Shown: positions 47,334-61,027, numbered from the stretch's first letter. The stretch: DNA of 64,000 nt from Agapanthus africanus (GCA_030015575.1 CM057337.1:377231582-377295581); one strand, 5' to 3'. The notes: generated by a model not told the origin, from the letters alone. Made by a program: numbers and translations.

Positions 47334-48554
47334 CCTCGTCGACTGAGGAGCAGGATATTCCAACTGAATACCACGATGCAAAACAAAAGTGAACGCCCTT
47401 GCAATAACAGCTTTTTGGAAAAATGTTCCAACAACATCAGAAAAGGTTTGTTTATCTTGCATTGATCCGAATCAACGCAGTCCCATCAATTGATCACACC
47501 AATAAAGAACGAAAATAATGACGTACGTATATGCCATCCGCATTCGCCACTGGGTCCCGTCATCACCCGTTAGGTTAGGTAACTAACGACAGAGCGGGGA
47601 CTGGACTAGCGCGGAAGCAAAACATATACAACATCTACTAGTATATATATAATATATAATTTTCGCTCAAGGCGTGATAAAAAATGCAACATCACAGAAA
47701 TGTAACCAGCATCACAGAACAATACAGATATCTGGGATCCCCGGGTTTCATAGAGCCGCTACTGAAACCCGACGTTCCCCTGGTCGTGTGGATAGCCTGT
47801 GCAATGAGATCCTAGACCCCTACGGGCGCGGCAAGTCACCCGCCAAAACCTGAAGCGAGGCAGCCCCCTTCAGCAACGTGAATGGACCACCCAGCACTTC
47901 ACGGAATCCGGTAACTTGGGAACCGCTCCTAGGTCAACCTGTACCCCCTACGAGTGCGACGAATAGCCCGCCAATTCTAGAGTGAAGCCCCCTCCGTCTC
48001 AACGCCATGAGATGCGGGCTTGTTGCCCTCTAGAACCCGGCTATCCGTGCACCCCTCCGCGGGGCAATCCTAGTACAGAAAGTAAAATATACATACAACG
48101 GGTACATCGACCTCGACCCGGTCGTGCCCCAAAAGAATAATACAAAGAGGCAGTGACGGCAGTCCACATGTCGGACACTCGCCCCGCAATATCAAATGTA
48201 CATAATACAACAAAAACTGTACTAGCATTGCAACCAGGCTATCCCCACAACAAATCCGCAACATCACAGCATAACACAGAACATCAACGTGAATGTCACG
48301 TTCGCCAATCCGTCTAAAAGGGCTATAGCAGTTAGACAGGATTTACCGATCAAATGACATTCACGGTTGCAGATATAATGTAAATACTGTGAACAAGTGT
48401 GTTTAAAATATCCGATCGAACAAATATATCGAAGTGGGCCCCAAGCATCACTGTAGCACTTACAGAAAATCTGGGCCCAAAAAGAAATCCCAAAACCCCT
48501 ATTTCCTATTCAAAAGCCCACCGGAAAAATTTGGCCTAATGAGGAGACTTTCCA

Positions 48555-48601
48555 ACCGCGAAACCGCGGCCAAACCAGGGGTTTGGCTGCGTTTCCGCGG
48601 T
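48555..48601 (-). other. GC-rich leader hairpin, element E
   Basis: The 22-base arms (48555-48576, 48580-48601) have three mismatches. The tip pairs CAAACC with GGTTTG, where A pairs CAGAAG with CTTCTG. Confidence 0.75.
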
Positions 48602-48797
48602 CGTACTAACGAATCAATGGATAGAATTTTCCCAGAATTCTTAGAATTTCTTGCTTGTGTTTCTGCAACTACCTGAAAAATTTTTGGAGCTGAAAAAATT
48701 TCGACAGAGAACACATGCACTAAAAATACGTTTTTTGGGATTTTGTTCGATAGAGTCTTTAAACATACTAGAGCAAGCTAGGCAAGGTTAACGGCGT

Positions 48798-48810
48798 GGC
48801 TCTGATACCA
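48798..48810 (-). other. Primer binding site, element E
   Basis: ggctctgatacca, the Met-tRNA site, lies one base from the LTR at 48812. Confidence 0.95.
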
Positions 48811-48811
48811 A

Positions 48812-50916
48812 TGTAAGACCGCTGCGGCGCCCCGGCCGTCGATCCGACGCCGGAAATGCGGAAACGAAAAACTTTGCAAACTAGCAAACCGGCACCACCG
48901 CGCACAAAAATCCTGGATCGGGCCATTAACCTAGCTACTAGCAAACTAAAAGATGGGTGAAGAGATATACCAAGCGATCCGTGTCCTTCGGTCTTCGTCT
49001 CCACTCCGATCTCCCGCGGAATCTCCGTCCGTCACCTCCTCGTCGGAAAGGGCACCACGTAGCCGGGTTCGTTTACGGGCTCCCACCTCTGGACCGAGGC
49101 AACTCGGGCGCGTAGTTGTCTAGCCGACACGTCCAAGATTTGCTGTAGGCGTAGTGTAGAAATCATTGTCTCATTTAGGGTTTGAAGTTGCCTTTGATGG
49201 AGAGGAGAATGAGATGAGCTTTGGAGATATGTTAGGAATTTTTGCAAGCATGCTAAAAATGAGATGATAGATTTTCACTCATGCAAAATGAAGCCTCTCA
49301 TCCTCTCAAAGTGGCTGGCCCCTCTCCTAATGAAAATGGTGGAGGGAAAAAGCAAGTGGAGAAAAAGAAAATGATAATGAGAAAAAGAAATGTCACACTC
49401 ATTTCTCATCTCATCACATCCAAATCCAATCTCAAAAAGCAAAGGAAAAGACCAATAAAGAATCTCACCATGAGAGAACAATCATGAAGCCACAAAGTGC
49501 AAGAAAACCCTCCACAAAAACTTATTTGCAAACTTACAAATAACCCCCTCCATCTAAAGTCCGGCCGTGAAGGAACAAAGGAAAACTGGCCGGAACGGAA
49601 TGCAAACTGGAAACTTCAAAAAACTGATCCCGTAATAAATTACAGGAAAACCCCGCTACTGCAAATACATGCCCGTATTTGTATTCCCACTGAACACAAA
49701 TGAAAAGAGACAAAATCTACACTGTCTAATACTAGGATCTGGCTTAAACCAAAGCCCGCTAGTAAAATTCATCCGATCACGATCCGTGCAATACCGCACG
49801 TATCCGATCGAACCCTACCATATCTCCATACGGCCTCTACAGCGTTTCGCTCGAAACTTGAGTAACTATGTGTGGTGGACTCTAAAGACTCGTCAATACA
49901 ATGGCTGTGGATTTAACCACTAGCACGTCAGAGGTATCAGCCATACATGACAGGCCACCAGCTATTGACCAAAAGGGACGTCAATGAGCGAACTCATCCT
50001 GACACCCTACTGAGCCTGTCAGTGACAATATCCGTACAGTCCGGTCCGTTCGTCTATAAGCATCGCATAGCGGGCCTAGGGGTTTGGTAAAAGTCAGACC
50101 CCTAAAAGCGGTACAAGTCGGGTCGGAGTGTAGCCGAGAACACCCTGAGATACTTCTGGAATACCTACCAGCAAATCTCCTGCCTTGGCCAAGGACTTTC
50201 CATGTTCTAGCTCTCCTAGACACAGCGCGACCTCACCCCCAATACCGGGAGAGACGAACCCCTGCAGATCCACTCACTGCCTCCATGTGGCTCGGGACTG
50301 TACCCAATTAAAACCTGTTTGCACGTCTCCTTTGAGCGTGGTAGGGTAGTAATCAAAGCACAGTGGGAACTCACACGAGACAAATGACGATCTCAGGTCG
50401 ATGAACTAACCTGTACACATGTCACCAGGGAACTGCTATCTGGCGTCTGGTATAATCCCAACTAGCAGGTTCCCGGCGAGTCCTGTCCGGTGTACTCATA
50501 ACCCAATGGGCACCTGTATACATCTTAGGTGAACCAACTGACAGCAGTGGCTTGTGAGACCGGCCACCGCCCCTCGTCGGGGTTTCGACTGTATACATTA
50601 GTCTACTCTGGAGAATCGATGCCCTATCTCGAAACTCCCATGACTAGGGACCTTTTAAGGATGTGCTTATAGACTCCAACTCTCACGTATATGATCGCCC
50701 GCATACTGCTGGTAGTCAAGCAAGAATCCTAGGGACTCTATCAACGTGTAATAGCGACTCGTAAGGTCACCTAAAGCAGTACACGATAATAAAGATAAAC
50801 CAGATAGCATACTATCATCTTGAGTAAGACTGTCCTACCGGTATAGGTCCTCCCTCAATCATTGCAATCACGTGCCTGTGATCCAATAATTGACTCTGAG
50901 GGCACTATCTCCAACA
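48812..50916 (-). mobile_element. Element E 5' LTR (2105 bp)
   Basis: It runs from tgtaagaccgctg to ctccaaca, followed by aaact. It differs from the 3' LTR by a few bases per 100, so E is older than H or F, as the nesting of F in E also says. Confidence 0.93.
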
Positions 50917-50921
50917 AAACT

Positions 50922-51915
50922 CTCATCTCACATAAAAAAAACCCGGCTATTCAATCGCGACAATCATGCACATCATATCTCAGCAACACATAATATCTCA
51001 TATCATCAACGTAAGTAAGTATGCATACACCGATCGTCGTCGATGTATAGCAACGACAATCGGCAATAGCACTACATACTACACTTATGGTCACAGAAAA
51101 GAAAGTGTAAAACTGCAATATCTGGAATCCACATTCTCTTTAGACATCGTAAATGCAAAATATCACATACTTCGTATTTCATGTCGAGCTATATGAATTC
51201 CACACATTGCATCACATTCCAGATAAATAGACAGTATTAAAGTTTTCGAACGAATGATCAAATACCCAAAATTCCCTAAAGCTCAACACTTGAGCGGAGT
51301 TCAAAAACCCGGAGTGTGTCACAGTAGAAGCGGTCCAGCCGTAGAAGGGTCAAGACAACGCCTCACATGTGGCACGCCGTACTGCCCCAAACCCTAAGGT
51401 TGAAAAGGCAGTTCAAGACGGTCACATAATCGAGTTAAGGTTTGTTGTCTTCTAGAGGGTCCACCACAAAACTTGCACGTATATCCGAAAGATTTAAACC
51501 CCGTGAAAAGTGAGCAAATGATACTCGTTCGAACAATTCAATAATTTCTAAATTACCCTGAAAAAAACACGAATTTAAAATTCCGATCGAATCACCGAAT
51601 CCAAAATAATCTCCAGAACAAATGTCACTGAAACCATATTAAAAATACCTAAAAACATCTACAAGCAGACAAGAAGCTCACTGTACAAAAACGAAGCCTT
51701 AATGGCTCTGTACGGCCACGGTTCCGCGGTGGAATTTGCTTATTAGGGTTTCTTTTTTTACAGTGTGTCTTATAATTCCCTGATGTATTTTTTACATATT
51801 TTTAATTCTGAAAAATCACAGTTTCAAAAAATTGTCCAGAGAGTGTCCCAAAAATCCGTATTTTCGTTCGATCGGAGTTTTAACATCGTAAAAGTGTCGT
51901 CTAATGTTCTAGGTC
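50922..51915 (-). other. Element D structured leader, primer-site-proximal part
   Basis: It continues D after element E and aligns with A 3600-4750. It contains the shared block (51325-51470), with one stop in the FEPSGL frame. The long GC-rich hairpin of A is not conserved; only a short CCACGGTTCCGCGGTGG near 51718 remains. No gag is seen. Confidence 0.68.
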
Positions 51916-51928
51916 GGCTCTGATACCA
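51916..51928 (-). other. Primer binding site, element D
   Basis: ggctctgatacca, the Met-tRNA site, lies one base from the LTR at 51930. Confidence 0.95.
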
Positions 51929-51929
51929 A

Positions 51930-53705
51930 TGTTAGGTTTACCTAGCACCTCATAAAGGGTTTGGAAGCATTACATGTACCAAAGATTGAATTTTTAGGGT
52001 GCTAAGTAAGCATACAAAGAATCATTCCTAGAAAAATTAGGGTTTCAAAACAACACATCATCACAAGTAGGTTAGGCTAGGGTTTTGAGAGTACAACCTT
52101 TGTAGCTCCCTACGCTAGACTCTTCGGCTACTTGGGGTTTGTAAAAGGTCCGCTTGAACTCCTCTAGGTCCACGATGATCCACCCGGAGTCCGCTTTGTC
52201 CAAGCTTGCAACTTCACTTGATCAAGAGAAAAAAATGAAGCTAACACTCTAAACAAGTGGGCAAGGCTTGTGTAGAATGATGTTGTGGTGGCTTTTCTCA
52301 CTTCAAAATTCTAACTTGGTGAGTAATTTTCTCACTAGAGAAATCTAGAGAGCAAAAGAAGAAGGAGGAAGAAGATGATGGCCTTTTAGAAGAAGAGAAA
52401 AAGATAATGTCTTGTAAAAGAAAATAGAAAATATATGTATATATATTTTCCACTTCTCATCTCAAACCATGGTTAAATGATAAAGATATTATTGAATTTG
52501 TGTTAAAACATAAAAGGAAAGTTAATCCATGGTTAAAAGTAGGTGAGCATGGTTAGGTCAAAGAAGAGTGTAGAAACAAACCCTGAATTATCCTTTTCTT
52601 TTTCATTTTATTTTAAAACAAATGCAATAATAATTCATATATATAAAACCATGGTGTGAGTCTTATATTGCCACTATTTTCTGTATATATACAACCATGA
52701 AGGATGATGTATGTATGTATATGTGCATGCACATCCATATGTGCATGAATCAAGAAAGAATGCATACATGCATGCATACATCCATAAATACAAGAAAGGA
52801 TTTCTACTGAGAAACTAATGGTTAAATGATAAATCAACACTTGATTTATCAATCCGGCCATATCACATACGACCCTACCAAAAGCATGCCGCCCGATTAA
52901 TATACGGTATCTTATACGTGCATTTTAACCGGGTCCATGCGCATATTGAATACGCGCACCACAACGTTTCGTCTGGACTAGGTAACTCCTTTGTGGGACT
53001 CTGAGACTCATCAATACGCCGGCAGTGGGTGATGATCATATCAAGCACCCCCAAGCCGCAAGCGGTCAGCTAAACATAACGGCCACCCGTGTATTGAGCG
53101 ATCAGAAGAAAACAAGCGAACCTGCTACAACTCCCGTCGAGCCAACCGACAACACTACCGTATAGTCCGGTCTCTTCGTCAGATATGTCGCATATCAAGT
53201 CTAGAGATGGTGAACGTCAGACCCCAATAACCGATAAGTCGTGCCGATGTGAGGCTTATAACGGGTCAAGAAACTACTGGTAACACTTACCAGCAAATCT
53301 CTGAATCAGCCATGGCCAGGGACTTGCCTGTTACGGCCAATCGAGCACAGCGCAACATCAACCCCCAATACCGGGAGAGACGAAACCCCTCGTATCGCTC
53401 ATCGCCTCCATGTGACTCGGAACTGTACCCCAAAACCACGTATTGCACGCCCTCACGAACGTGGTAAGGTGGAAATCAAAGCACAGTGGGAATCACATAA
53501 GACTCTATAACAATCTCGAGTCTACAGATTAACCTGCACAAGTGTCACCTGAGAACTGCCATCTTACGTGAGGTATAATACCATCTGGGAGTTCTCGGCG
53601 AGTCCGTCCAGTGTACCCAGTCTCCACTAAGCACCCATATATCATCTTTGATGTCAAACACCAATGGATATGGGATCATCCATTGCCCATCTCATGGGTC
53701 GAGAA
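51930..53705 (-). mobile_element. Element D 5' LTR, truncated by element I
   Basis: It starts tgttaggtttacc as the 3' LTR does and aligns with it to the equivalent of about 11965, where gagaa is followed by the LTR of I. The remainder must lie right of the window. Confidence 0.92.
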
Positions 53706-55935
53706 TGTAGGGTTCCTAGGCACACTAAGGAAGTCTCACAAGGCATCAACCGTGCCAATTTCAAATTTTACGGGTGCCGAGAAACCCTAATACGGATCGT
53801 TAACTAGATATATAGGCGAACACATGCAACTAGTTAACATTTTAACTAAAAGAACGAAAATACAACCTTTGTAGATCCGGTCCTCCACCTCCGTAGCTCC
53901 GCAATGAAGTCTCCTCGCTGTCCAAATGGAAACCCGGGCACTAGCGTCGGCTTCATCGGAGAAATGGGCGGGCAAGGTCGTCGGCTTCGTGCCGAAGATG
54001 ATCTACATCGAGGCATCACTAGATCAAGCTCCCACTTCACCAAGTCATGAAACTTGTGAAGAAAACACCCTATACTACTTGGCAAGAGGTAGAGGATGAA
54101 GAAATAGGAGGTGGGTTCACTTTAGAATTGGATTTCTCACTCTTTTTCATCAATCACCATTGATGGTCAAGCTTTTTCTTCTTGTAAAGAAGAAGAAGAA
54201 GAAGATGAAGATAATATCATCTCAATTAAAGAATAGAAAAGAATAATCATTCTTATCATAATCAAACCATAGTTAAATGTAAAGAGATAACTAGAGTTTA
54301 TGTGAGTGGTTAGGGTTAAAGAAGAAGACAAAATGGTCACTTGGTCAAAAGCTTCATGAAGCTTCAACAAGCTTCATGAAATAAAGAATCAAAGGAAACC
54401 ATTTTGTTTTTTCTCTTTATGCTTTTATTTTCCAAAACTAATAAATAAATAAATGAATAAGAAATCATAACCCAAACCATTCATATAACCATGGTTCAAT
54501 CTTTACACTTAACCAATTTTGCATGTATCATCAAACATGATACAATCAAGTGCACAAAACTATATCGAATATACAATGTGCACAAGCGAGTGAGAAAATC
54601 CATTTAAAGTGAACCAATACTAGTTAATGCAAAGTAATATATCAAATATATAATTATACATCAAATCATTAAATAAACACTTGATTTAACGATCCGGTCA
54701 TATCGCATATAACCGACTAGTATCCTATGTATCGGCTTACCGAATCAATCCTTGATTCGATAACTAGGTTATATCACATACAACCATTCGATACATTTAT
54801 CGCGAGAATGGAATACGGTATCACATACACGCATTATTCTCGGTCCCGCACATATCTCATATGCGCTCCTATTTCGTTTCGCTTGAGCCAGGAAACCTCT
54901 GTGTAAGACTCTAAAGACTCGTCAATACGCTGGCAGCAGGTGATGATCATATCAAACACCCACAAGCCGCAAGCGGTCTGCTAAACGTAACGGCCACCCG
55001 GGTATTGAGCGATCAGAAGATCGACGAGCAAGCCCGCTCACACTCCTGTGAATCCAACCAGTAACACTTACCGTACAGTCCGGTCTGTTCGTCTGATATG
55101 TCGCATATCTTGCCTAGGAGTGGAAAACGTCAGACCCCAGTAGCTCGATAAGTCGTGTCGATATGAGGTCTCTAACAGTTCGAGAAACTACTGGTAACAC
55201 TTACCAGTAAATCTCAGCAACCCTGGCCAGGGATTTCCGGTCATAGCCAATCGAACACAGCGCAACATCAACCCCCTATACCGGGAGAGACGAATCCCCT
55301 CCTATCGCTCATTGCCTCCATGTGACTCGGGACTGTACCCAAAAACCACCGTTTTGCACGCCCTCTTGGACGTGGTAAGGTGGAAATCAAAGCACAGTGG
55401 GAACCACACAAGACTCTATGACGATCTCGGGTCAACAGACAACTCTGTACCAGTGTCACCAGAGAACTGCCATCTGACGTCAGGAATAATACCATCTGGG
55501 AGTTCTCGGCGAGTCCGTCCAGTGTACCTAGTCTCCACTGAGCACCCGTATATCATCTCTGATGTCAAACACCAATGGATATGGGATCATCCATCGCCCA
55601 TCGGTATGGGTCGAGAAGGTATACGCTAGTCTACTCTGGTATATCGATGCCCCGTCTCGATACACCCACGACTAGGGACCTTGAAGGATGTACTTATGGA
55701 CTACCATGTCCCCACTAGTATGATCCGCATCATAGTCCAGGTAGTCAAGTACACATCCTAGGGGCTTTACCAACATGTAACAGAGAGACTATCAGTGTAC
55801 ACGTTAAGGTAAAGAGCAACCAGATAGCATACTATCATGTCGAGCAAGAAAGTCCTCCCTATATATGTCCCAGCATCCACTACAATATACATCCTATGTA
55901 CAGTAATGGCCTCTAGGGCATACATATAACTAACA
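53706..55935 (-). mobile_element. Element I 3' LTR (2230 bp)
   Basis: It starts tgtagggttcctagg and ends ctaaca beside the PPT. It is closest to the A and B LTRs and carries CCCTGGCCAGGG at 55221-55232. Confidence 0.92.
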
Positions 55936-55949
55936 ATCTCCCACTTGCA
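55936..55949 (-). other. Polypurine tract, element I
   Basis: The transcript strand reads TGCAAGTGGGAGATTG into TGTTAG, as in B and D. Confidence 0.85.
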
Positions 55950-58745
55950 CTAGCGCCATCGGTAGCAGTGGTTGTAGTATCTCATACTCAACCATCCCAT
56001 AAAAGTCTCTCTCTAGGAATAGGCCTTCGTGAGTGGATCCGCCGTGTTGTCCTCTGAGTCTACTCTCCTAACCTCGATCCCCTGGAGATCAACCATCTCC
56101 ATGATGAGGTAATACTGCCTTAGAATATGTCTGGATCACTGATGGGATGGACGTTCCTTGGCATAAGCCACAACTCCATTGTCACACATTGGGAGGAACT
56201 AAGTTCATCTCATGAACTAATATACACTCAGACAGCCTCTTTGGTAGCATCTTAAGTAGCGACATATTCAGCCTTTAATCGTCTAGTATGCCACGGTATC
56301 TAGCTTGGAACTCTTCCAACATACCGTCCCTTTGCTGAGGGTAAAGACAATGCTTGCGACTGACATTCAGTCGTCTTTATCATCCTGGAACCCTTCCAGT
56401 GATTCTCCCCAAGATCGATTGATACCATCTCACTACAACTAGTGAGAATCCTAACATCCAATTAGATCTATCTCATAGATCCAAAACCCAGGATTTAGGA
56501 GGTATCACTTTGATCCTATATGGAGAATCATTGTGATAAGCGGAGATTGACCGAGCGTAGCATAGGAAACTCCTTTCTTATCAAGAGTATGTTATCCACG
56601 TACTCTACGAGGATCAACACCATACTCCCTACTACCTTTTTGTTTATACAAGGTTCATCTACCATTTTGATGATATCAAACTCTTTGACTAACACATCAA
56701 AACAGATGTTCCAACTCCGCGATACCTGCTTTATCCTATAAAGCATCTTGTACACGTTTCCGCTGCTCCCACTGTCTACGAAGCCCTCTGCCTGTGTACT
56801 TATAGACTTTCTCTTCTAAAACATCATTTAGAAAAGCAGTCATGGCACCCAACCGCCAGATATCGTAGTCATGGTATGTAGCTGTGGCAAGTAGGATCTG
56901 GATGGACTTAAGCATAGACACTTGAAAAGGTTTCATCATAATCCACGCCTGGTCGATGACGAAAAGCTTTAACAAGTCTAGCTTTGAAAGTCTCAACATT
57001 TCCATCTACACCAAGTAATCTTCTCAAGATATACTTGCTCCTGATGGGGATTTAACCCTTCAGATATAGCAGCCAAAGTCCATACTTTGTTGGTGTACAT
57101 GGATTCTATCTCAGATCGCTAAGCATCCAGCCATTCTTACAGAGTCCCACTCCTGATGGCCAGCTCGAAACTAGTTGGGTCATCATCTCATGATGCAATC
57201 CTTGCTCCCACTGTCATAGAGAAACCGAAGTATCTCTCAGGTGGGTGAGGAAACCTACTAGATCGGCGGAGAGGCTGAGGTTCGTTGGAATCTACTGAAT
57301 CCTTTGGTTCTATCAAATCATCTGCTGTAGTTTGTATAGCTGGAACCTTTCCAGTTCTACATTACAGACCTTGCCTCGAGCTTGTCCGGATTTTGCTTTT
57401 CAGACATAGGCTGGACAACCCCAAATCTTAACTAACTTAAGAGATGGGCTCTTCCCTTATCATATCACATATGAAGTGGTAGGCAACTGATTTGATTCGA
57501 ACCCTATTCAATAGGTATGCAGCTTCTCAAGTGCATAACTCCCAAAAGGAAATAGGTAACTCAGTAGTACTCATCATAGTGCACACCTAATCACATAGGG
57601 TGTTATCGCTCCGCCTCGATATACCATCGTGCTATGGTGTATACGGAGGAGTAATGCTGAGAGAGAATCTCATTCTCCTTTAGAAAAGTCCAAGAATTTC
57701 GTGCTCAAGTATTCTCCTCCTTGATCTCATCAAAGGACATAATACTTATACCCATATTTTGGTTCTCTACTTCTAACTTATATTCTGTGAATATCTCAAA
57801 AGGTTCGGACTTGTGTTTCAACAGGAACATACGTCTGAATCAAAAGAGATCATCAGAGAATTTAATGAAGTACAAAGAACCGATCTTGGCTAATGTAGAC
57901 AGGGGACCTACATACATCAACATGTATCATCCCAAGAGTTCATTAACTCTTTCTCTGTTTCCAATAAACGGAGCTATGGTCATCTTATCTCTGTGACATG
58001 ACTGGAAAGTTTCATAAGATGTAAATTCAAACTGATTTAAATATACATCTAAAATGTAACTTCAGCCAGTCGGATCGCATTGATATGACCTAGTCTACAA
58101 TGCCTCAAGAAGAATTCGTTCATTTCTGAAGTCTTCCACTTGTGTGTGTTCCGTATACCAAGAACTGTAGTTTGATTTAGAACATTAATGCTTTTAGATA
58201 ACGTGCCTGAACCGATCAACTTTTGATATAGGAAATGTTCAAAACAATATCCAACTATACAAAATTTTATCACTTCTTTACTAATAAAGAGATTGATATA
58301 ATTTTGTATATCAGGTTCGGTATCTAATAACATTCGTTCAGAATCAATGTATTGGTAATACAGGGTGACAGTGACCAACAGACTTGGCTGCAACACTTGC
58401 CCCGTTTTCTGCCTCATGAAACTTATCACCCGTTCTCAGTTCTCTACCTTTCTGTAGCCCTATGTAACAGATTACATATCTGGGATCCTGATCTGGTATC
58501 ACATACCCAAGACGTAGAGGATACAGAGAAACAGTTCTTTGTAAAGAACACACCCGAAGATGATGCATCATATGCACTTTCTTCGTTTGGGTGGCACGGG
58601 AAATCTAGTATTCCCCAATTTCCTGCTCTGTCTTATAACAATTATAAGTTGGAGCGGGACCAACGTTCCCCAGCTCAGTATAACAAGTGGGTTCGGTCAA
58701 TACTTCCGTATTATTATCTTGATTAAGGCGTGATATGGTCGCTAC
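55950..58745 (-). pseudogene. pol: Element I Pol, multiply frameshifted
   Basis: The order is RNase H (55950-56440), RT (about 56500-57200), integrase (about 57360-58240) and protease with upstream segment (58250-58745). RT survives as two minus fragments in different registers. The YVDD box has become YVDN (56528-56755), losing a catalytic Asp, and MLKSI...TAFLN appears at 56736-57005. Integrase is broken by numerous small indels. The protease segment reads over the same pre-protease sequence as A and D, with ATA where D has its start codon. No functional product is possible. Confidence 0.85.
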
Positions 58746-58769
58746 CTGGAGAGAGAGAGAGAAGAAAAC
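58746..58769 (-). other. Candidate 3' splice acceptor, element I
   Basis: The pyrimidine tract ending in CAG (58746-58748) is kept in I although its pol is broken. Confidence 0.38.
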
Positions 58770-59180
58770 ACTCAGCGTGCGCTCTTGCAAGATCAGATTG
58801 GTTATTATTTTATCTAATCAGGATGGCTCCCACTGTTTTTATCAAATCTTCCTTCAAACCCTAAAAGGAAAGACTAGCCGGGATTAATTACACGCTATAA
58901 GTTCACCAATCTTTCAGCCAGGCCAGTGTCGGTACTTTGAGGGAGGTCCCCCGTGCTTTCGCACGAACCTAATTACAGTAAACCTCGTTTTCCCTGAGGC
59001 GTAACCTCGTTAACACCTTTCTAGACACCTACTTGATAGGCTAATTGTAATGTATAAAACTCTTCCAGGAGTAACTCTTACTCGCAGCGGGTATCGGGAT
59101 CCAACTATCTCATAGAAGGTATGCAATCTCATTGCAAATTTCAACACTTGAAATTCCCGATAATATTTTGCCCCGAACGA

Positions 59181-59387
59181 TCTATGACCTTGACAAGGTC
59201 AACAAACCATAGACCGCAAGTCAAGTTCAACCCGTCATTTCTTGATTGAATCAATCCCACCCGCACGACCCTTGACAAGGTCAACAAGGCCGCACGACTA
59301 CCCTAACCCAATCTGCATCATATGCATAAGCAGATAAATACTGGTTAGCTACCGCACACTGCGCCTTGACAAGGTCAACAAACGCAG
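59181..59387 (-). repeat. Triplicated hairpin array, element I
   Basis: Cores are TTGAC-aag-GTCAA at 59190-59202, 59272-59284 and 59366-59378. Outer stems are TCTATG/CATAGA, CGACC/GGCCG (one wobble) and CTGCG/CGCAG. Confidence 0.82.
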
Positions 59388-59531
59388 CACGAATACTAAA
59401 CAGGACTTATCTGAAATGACGGAGGGCTACGACAGGTTTTTCTGAAAACCTATTGCGTAATGAACTTGATATCGTTGTAGAATCAAATGATTTTAAAAAT
59501 GGAGTGTTTTTGCGGCTTTTCTAGTTTTGCT

Positions 59532-59715
59532 AAAGGAGTCACTCCCGGTGAAGGGATCGTCGGTCCTTTCCTCGTCGAATGTGGTGCGGGATATATCATA
59601 TATATCACTGTGCAAAGCAAAAACTTTTAAAAGCAATCAAAAGACAAACCGAGTGTGTAGCATCTGCCTGTTATTGCTAAAGGAGTCACTCCCGGTGAAG
59701 GGATCTCGGTCCTTT
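59532..59715 (-). repeat. Duplicated hairpin, element I
   Basis: AAAGGA (59532-59537) pairs with TCCTTT (59564-59569), and AAAGGA (59679-59684) with TCCTTT (59710-59715). Both are perfect. Confidence 0.75.
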
Positions 59716-60740
59716 CCTCAGCGAATAAGGTGCAGGATATATCACATATACCTCTGTGCAAAGCAAGAACTGTAGCTACCTTTTTATTTTGAAATTCGAT
59801 TCTACAACATCTTTAGGTTTCTTTTACTTTCATTAATCACATTAATGAAGTCCCATCATTTAAGTACCTAAACATCACAGATAAATACGACGTACACTTA
59901 TGCCATCCGCATTCGCCTCGATGTCCCCTCGTGCACCGTTAGGTTAGGTAACTAACGGCAGAGCGGGGCAGGGCTAGCGCGGGTGTAAAACATAAGTAAC
60001 GTCTACATAATATATCATATATACTATATACTGTATCTATCACAGAACATCACATGATCACATCACAGATATCGCAGCAGAAGAATTATATGAAATATTG
60101 GATATACTAGGACGTCCGTGTTTTCAATACGAGCCAGTATAAAATACGGATTCCACTGTCGTGATGAATAGCCAAACCCACACCCCTAGACCCCTACGAG
60201 AGCGGCAAGCAACCCTACCAATTCTAGAGTTAGGAGACCCGGACTCGACTCCTCGAGTTGGTCTCCCACTGGACTCCAGAACCCGGTTACTTGTGCTCCC
60301 CTCCTTGGATCTATCCTAGTGCGGAAAAGTAAATAATATACAAAATGTGACATCTTCCGCAACCTGGAATTGCCCCAGTAAAAGAATATTACATACAAGT
60401 TTTTACATGAATGAAAATGAAAAACACTCATCTCACATAAAAAACCCCGGCTATTCAAACACGAGGATCCAATAGAACATATCCAGCAACACATAACATC
60501 ACATGTCATCAACGTAAGTAAATATGCACATCCCAATTGTCGTTGACATATAGCAACGAAACCGGCGATATCACATATTACATTTACGGTCACAGAAAAG
60601 AAAGTGTAAAACTACAACAGTTGGAATCCGCAATCTGCATAGACATCGCATGCCTAATCAAATGAATACTTTAGACATCACATGCCTAACAATTATAAAC
60701 CCCGCATTTTAGTCTCATTATCGAAAACTCTTTTCAATAT

Positions 60741-61027
60741 AGAGTCGGGTAATTCAACAAGATTCCCGACATCCTGATCGAATGCTCGTCGCAAACTTTA
60801 GTAGGCGGCCGCACCCCCGACGCCGTCGACAAAGTGCACCAAGGCGGAACACCGCAGCCGTGAGCACCCGAACGGATGCTTTCGGTGAAGGGGTTCTCCT
60901 ACAGTCACTTGGTCGGGGCTATGGAGCGAGGCTGTCTATTAGGTTTACCCGGCGAGTATCCGCGTACGCTACGTGATTGCGACGGACTTTTGATCACATC
61001 AAAATTCCGTGGCAACCGATCAAGTGA
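60741..61027. other. GC-rich insert of unknown origin in the I leader
   Basis: About 285 bases absent from A and D replace six or so bases of the aligned leader. The insert is visibly richer in G and C (for example ggcggccgcacccccgacg) than its surroundings. It has no terminal inverted repeat or target duplication that I can see. A 64-codon plus ORF (60782-60976) fills most of it but resembles nothing I recognise. Confidence 0.55.

Larger units (their letters stand above)
46510..48797 (-). other. Element E structured non-coding leader
   Basis: It aligns with the H leader. It contains the triplicated hairpin (46811-47020), the duplicated hairpin (47160-47333), CGTTAG/CTAACG near 47569-47589, the same partial module duplication near 47810-48070 and the GC-rich hairpin (48555-48601). 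A 68-80 residue ORF pair over the last hairpin is a by-product of its base composition. Confidence 0.75.
27507..50916 (-). mobile_element. Element E: copia-derived non-autonomous element, split by F
   Basis: E's own sequence is about 9.9 kb: 3' LTR 27507-29391 plus 42856-43075, PPT, decayed pol 43091-46505, leader to 48797, primer site and 5' LTR 48812-50916. Both LTRs total exactly 2105 bp once F is removed. It is a sister of H in its interior, but its LTR is a different version. Target duplication is aaact. Confidence 0.92.
10189..53705 (-). mobile_element. Element D: copia retrotransposon interrupted by H, E and I
   Basis: D is a nearly complete minus-strand element whose own sequence is only about 9.8 kb: 3' LTR 10189-12294, PPT, pol 12309-15309 continued at 25535-25811, leader 25824-27506 continued at 50922-51915, primer site 51916-51928 and 5' LTR from 51930. 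H (15310-25534) and E (27507-50916) are inserted with target duplications. The 5' LTR is cut at 53705 by I, so its end is off the window. The base block before the 3' LTR, ttcta, should be its target duplication. LTR copies differ by about two bases per 100 where I compared them. Confidence 0.92.

Noticed and set aside
60186-60593. Similar short minus ORFs in I, D (27193-27453) and H (22407-22640) sharing a DPRRGAQVTGFW-like stretch
   Set aside because: The same frame has a stop soon after this stretch in A, and nucleotide similarity continues outside the frame. I cannot exclude a relic of coding sequence.
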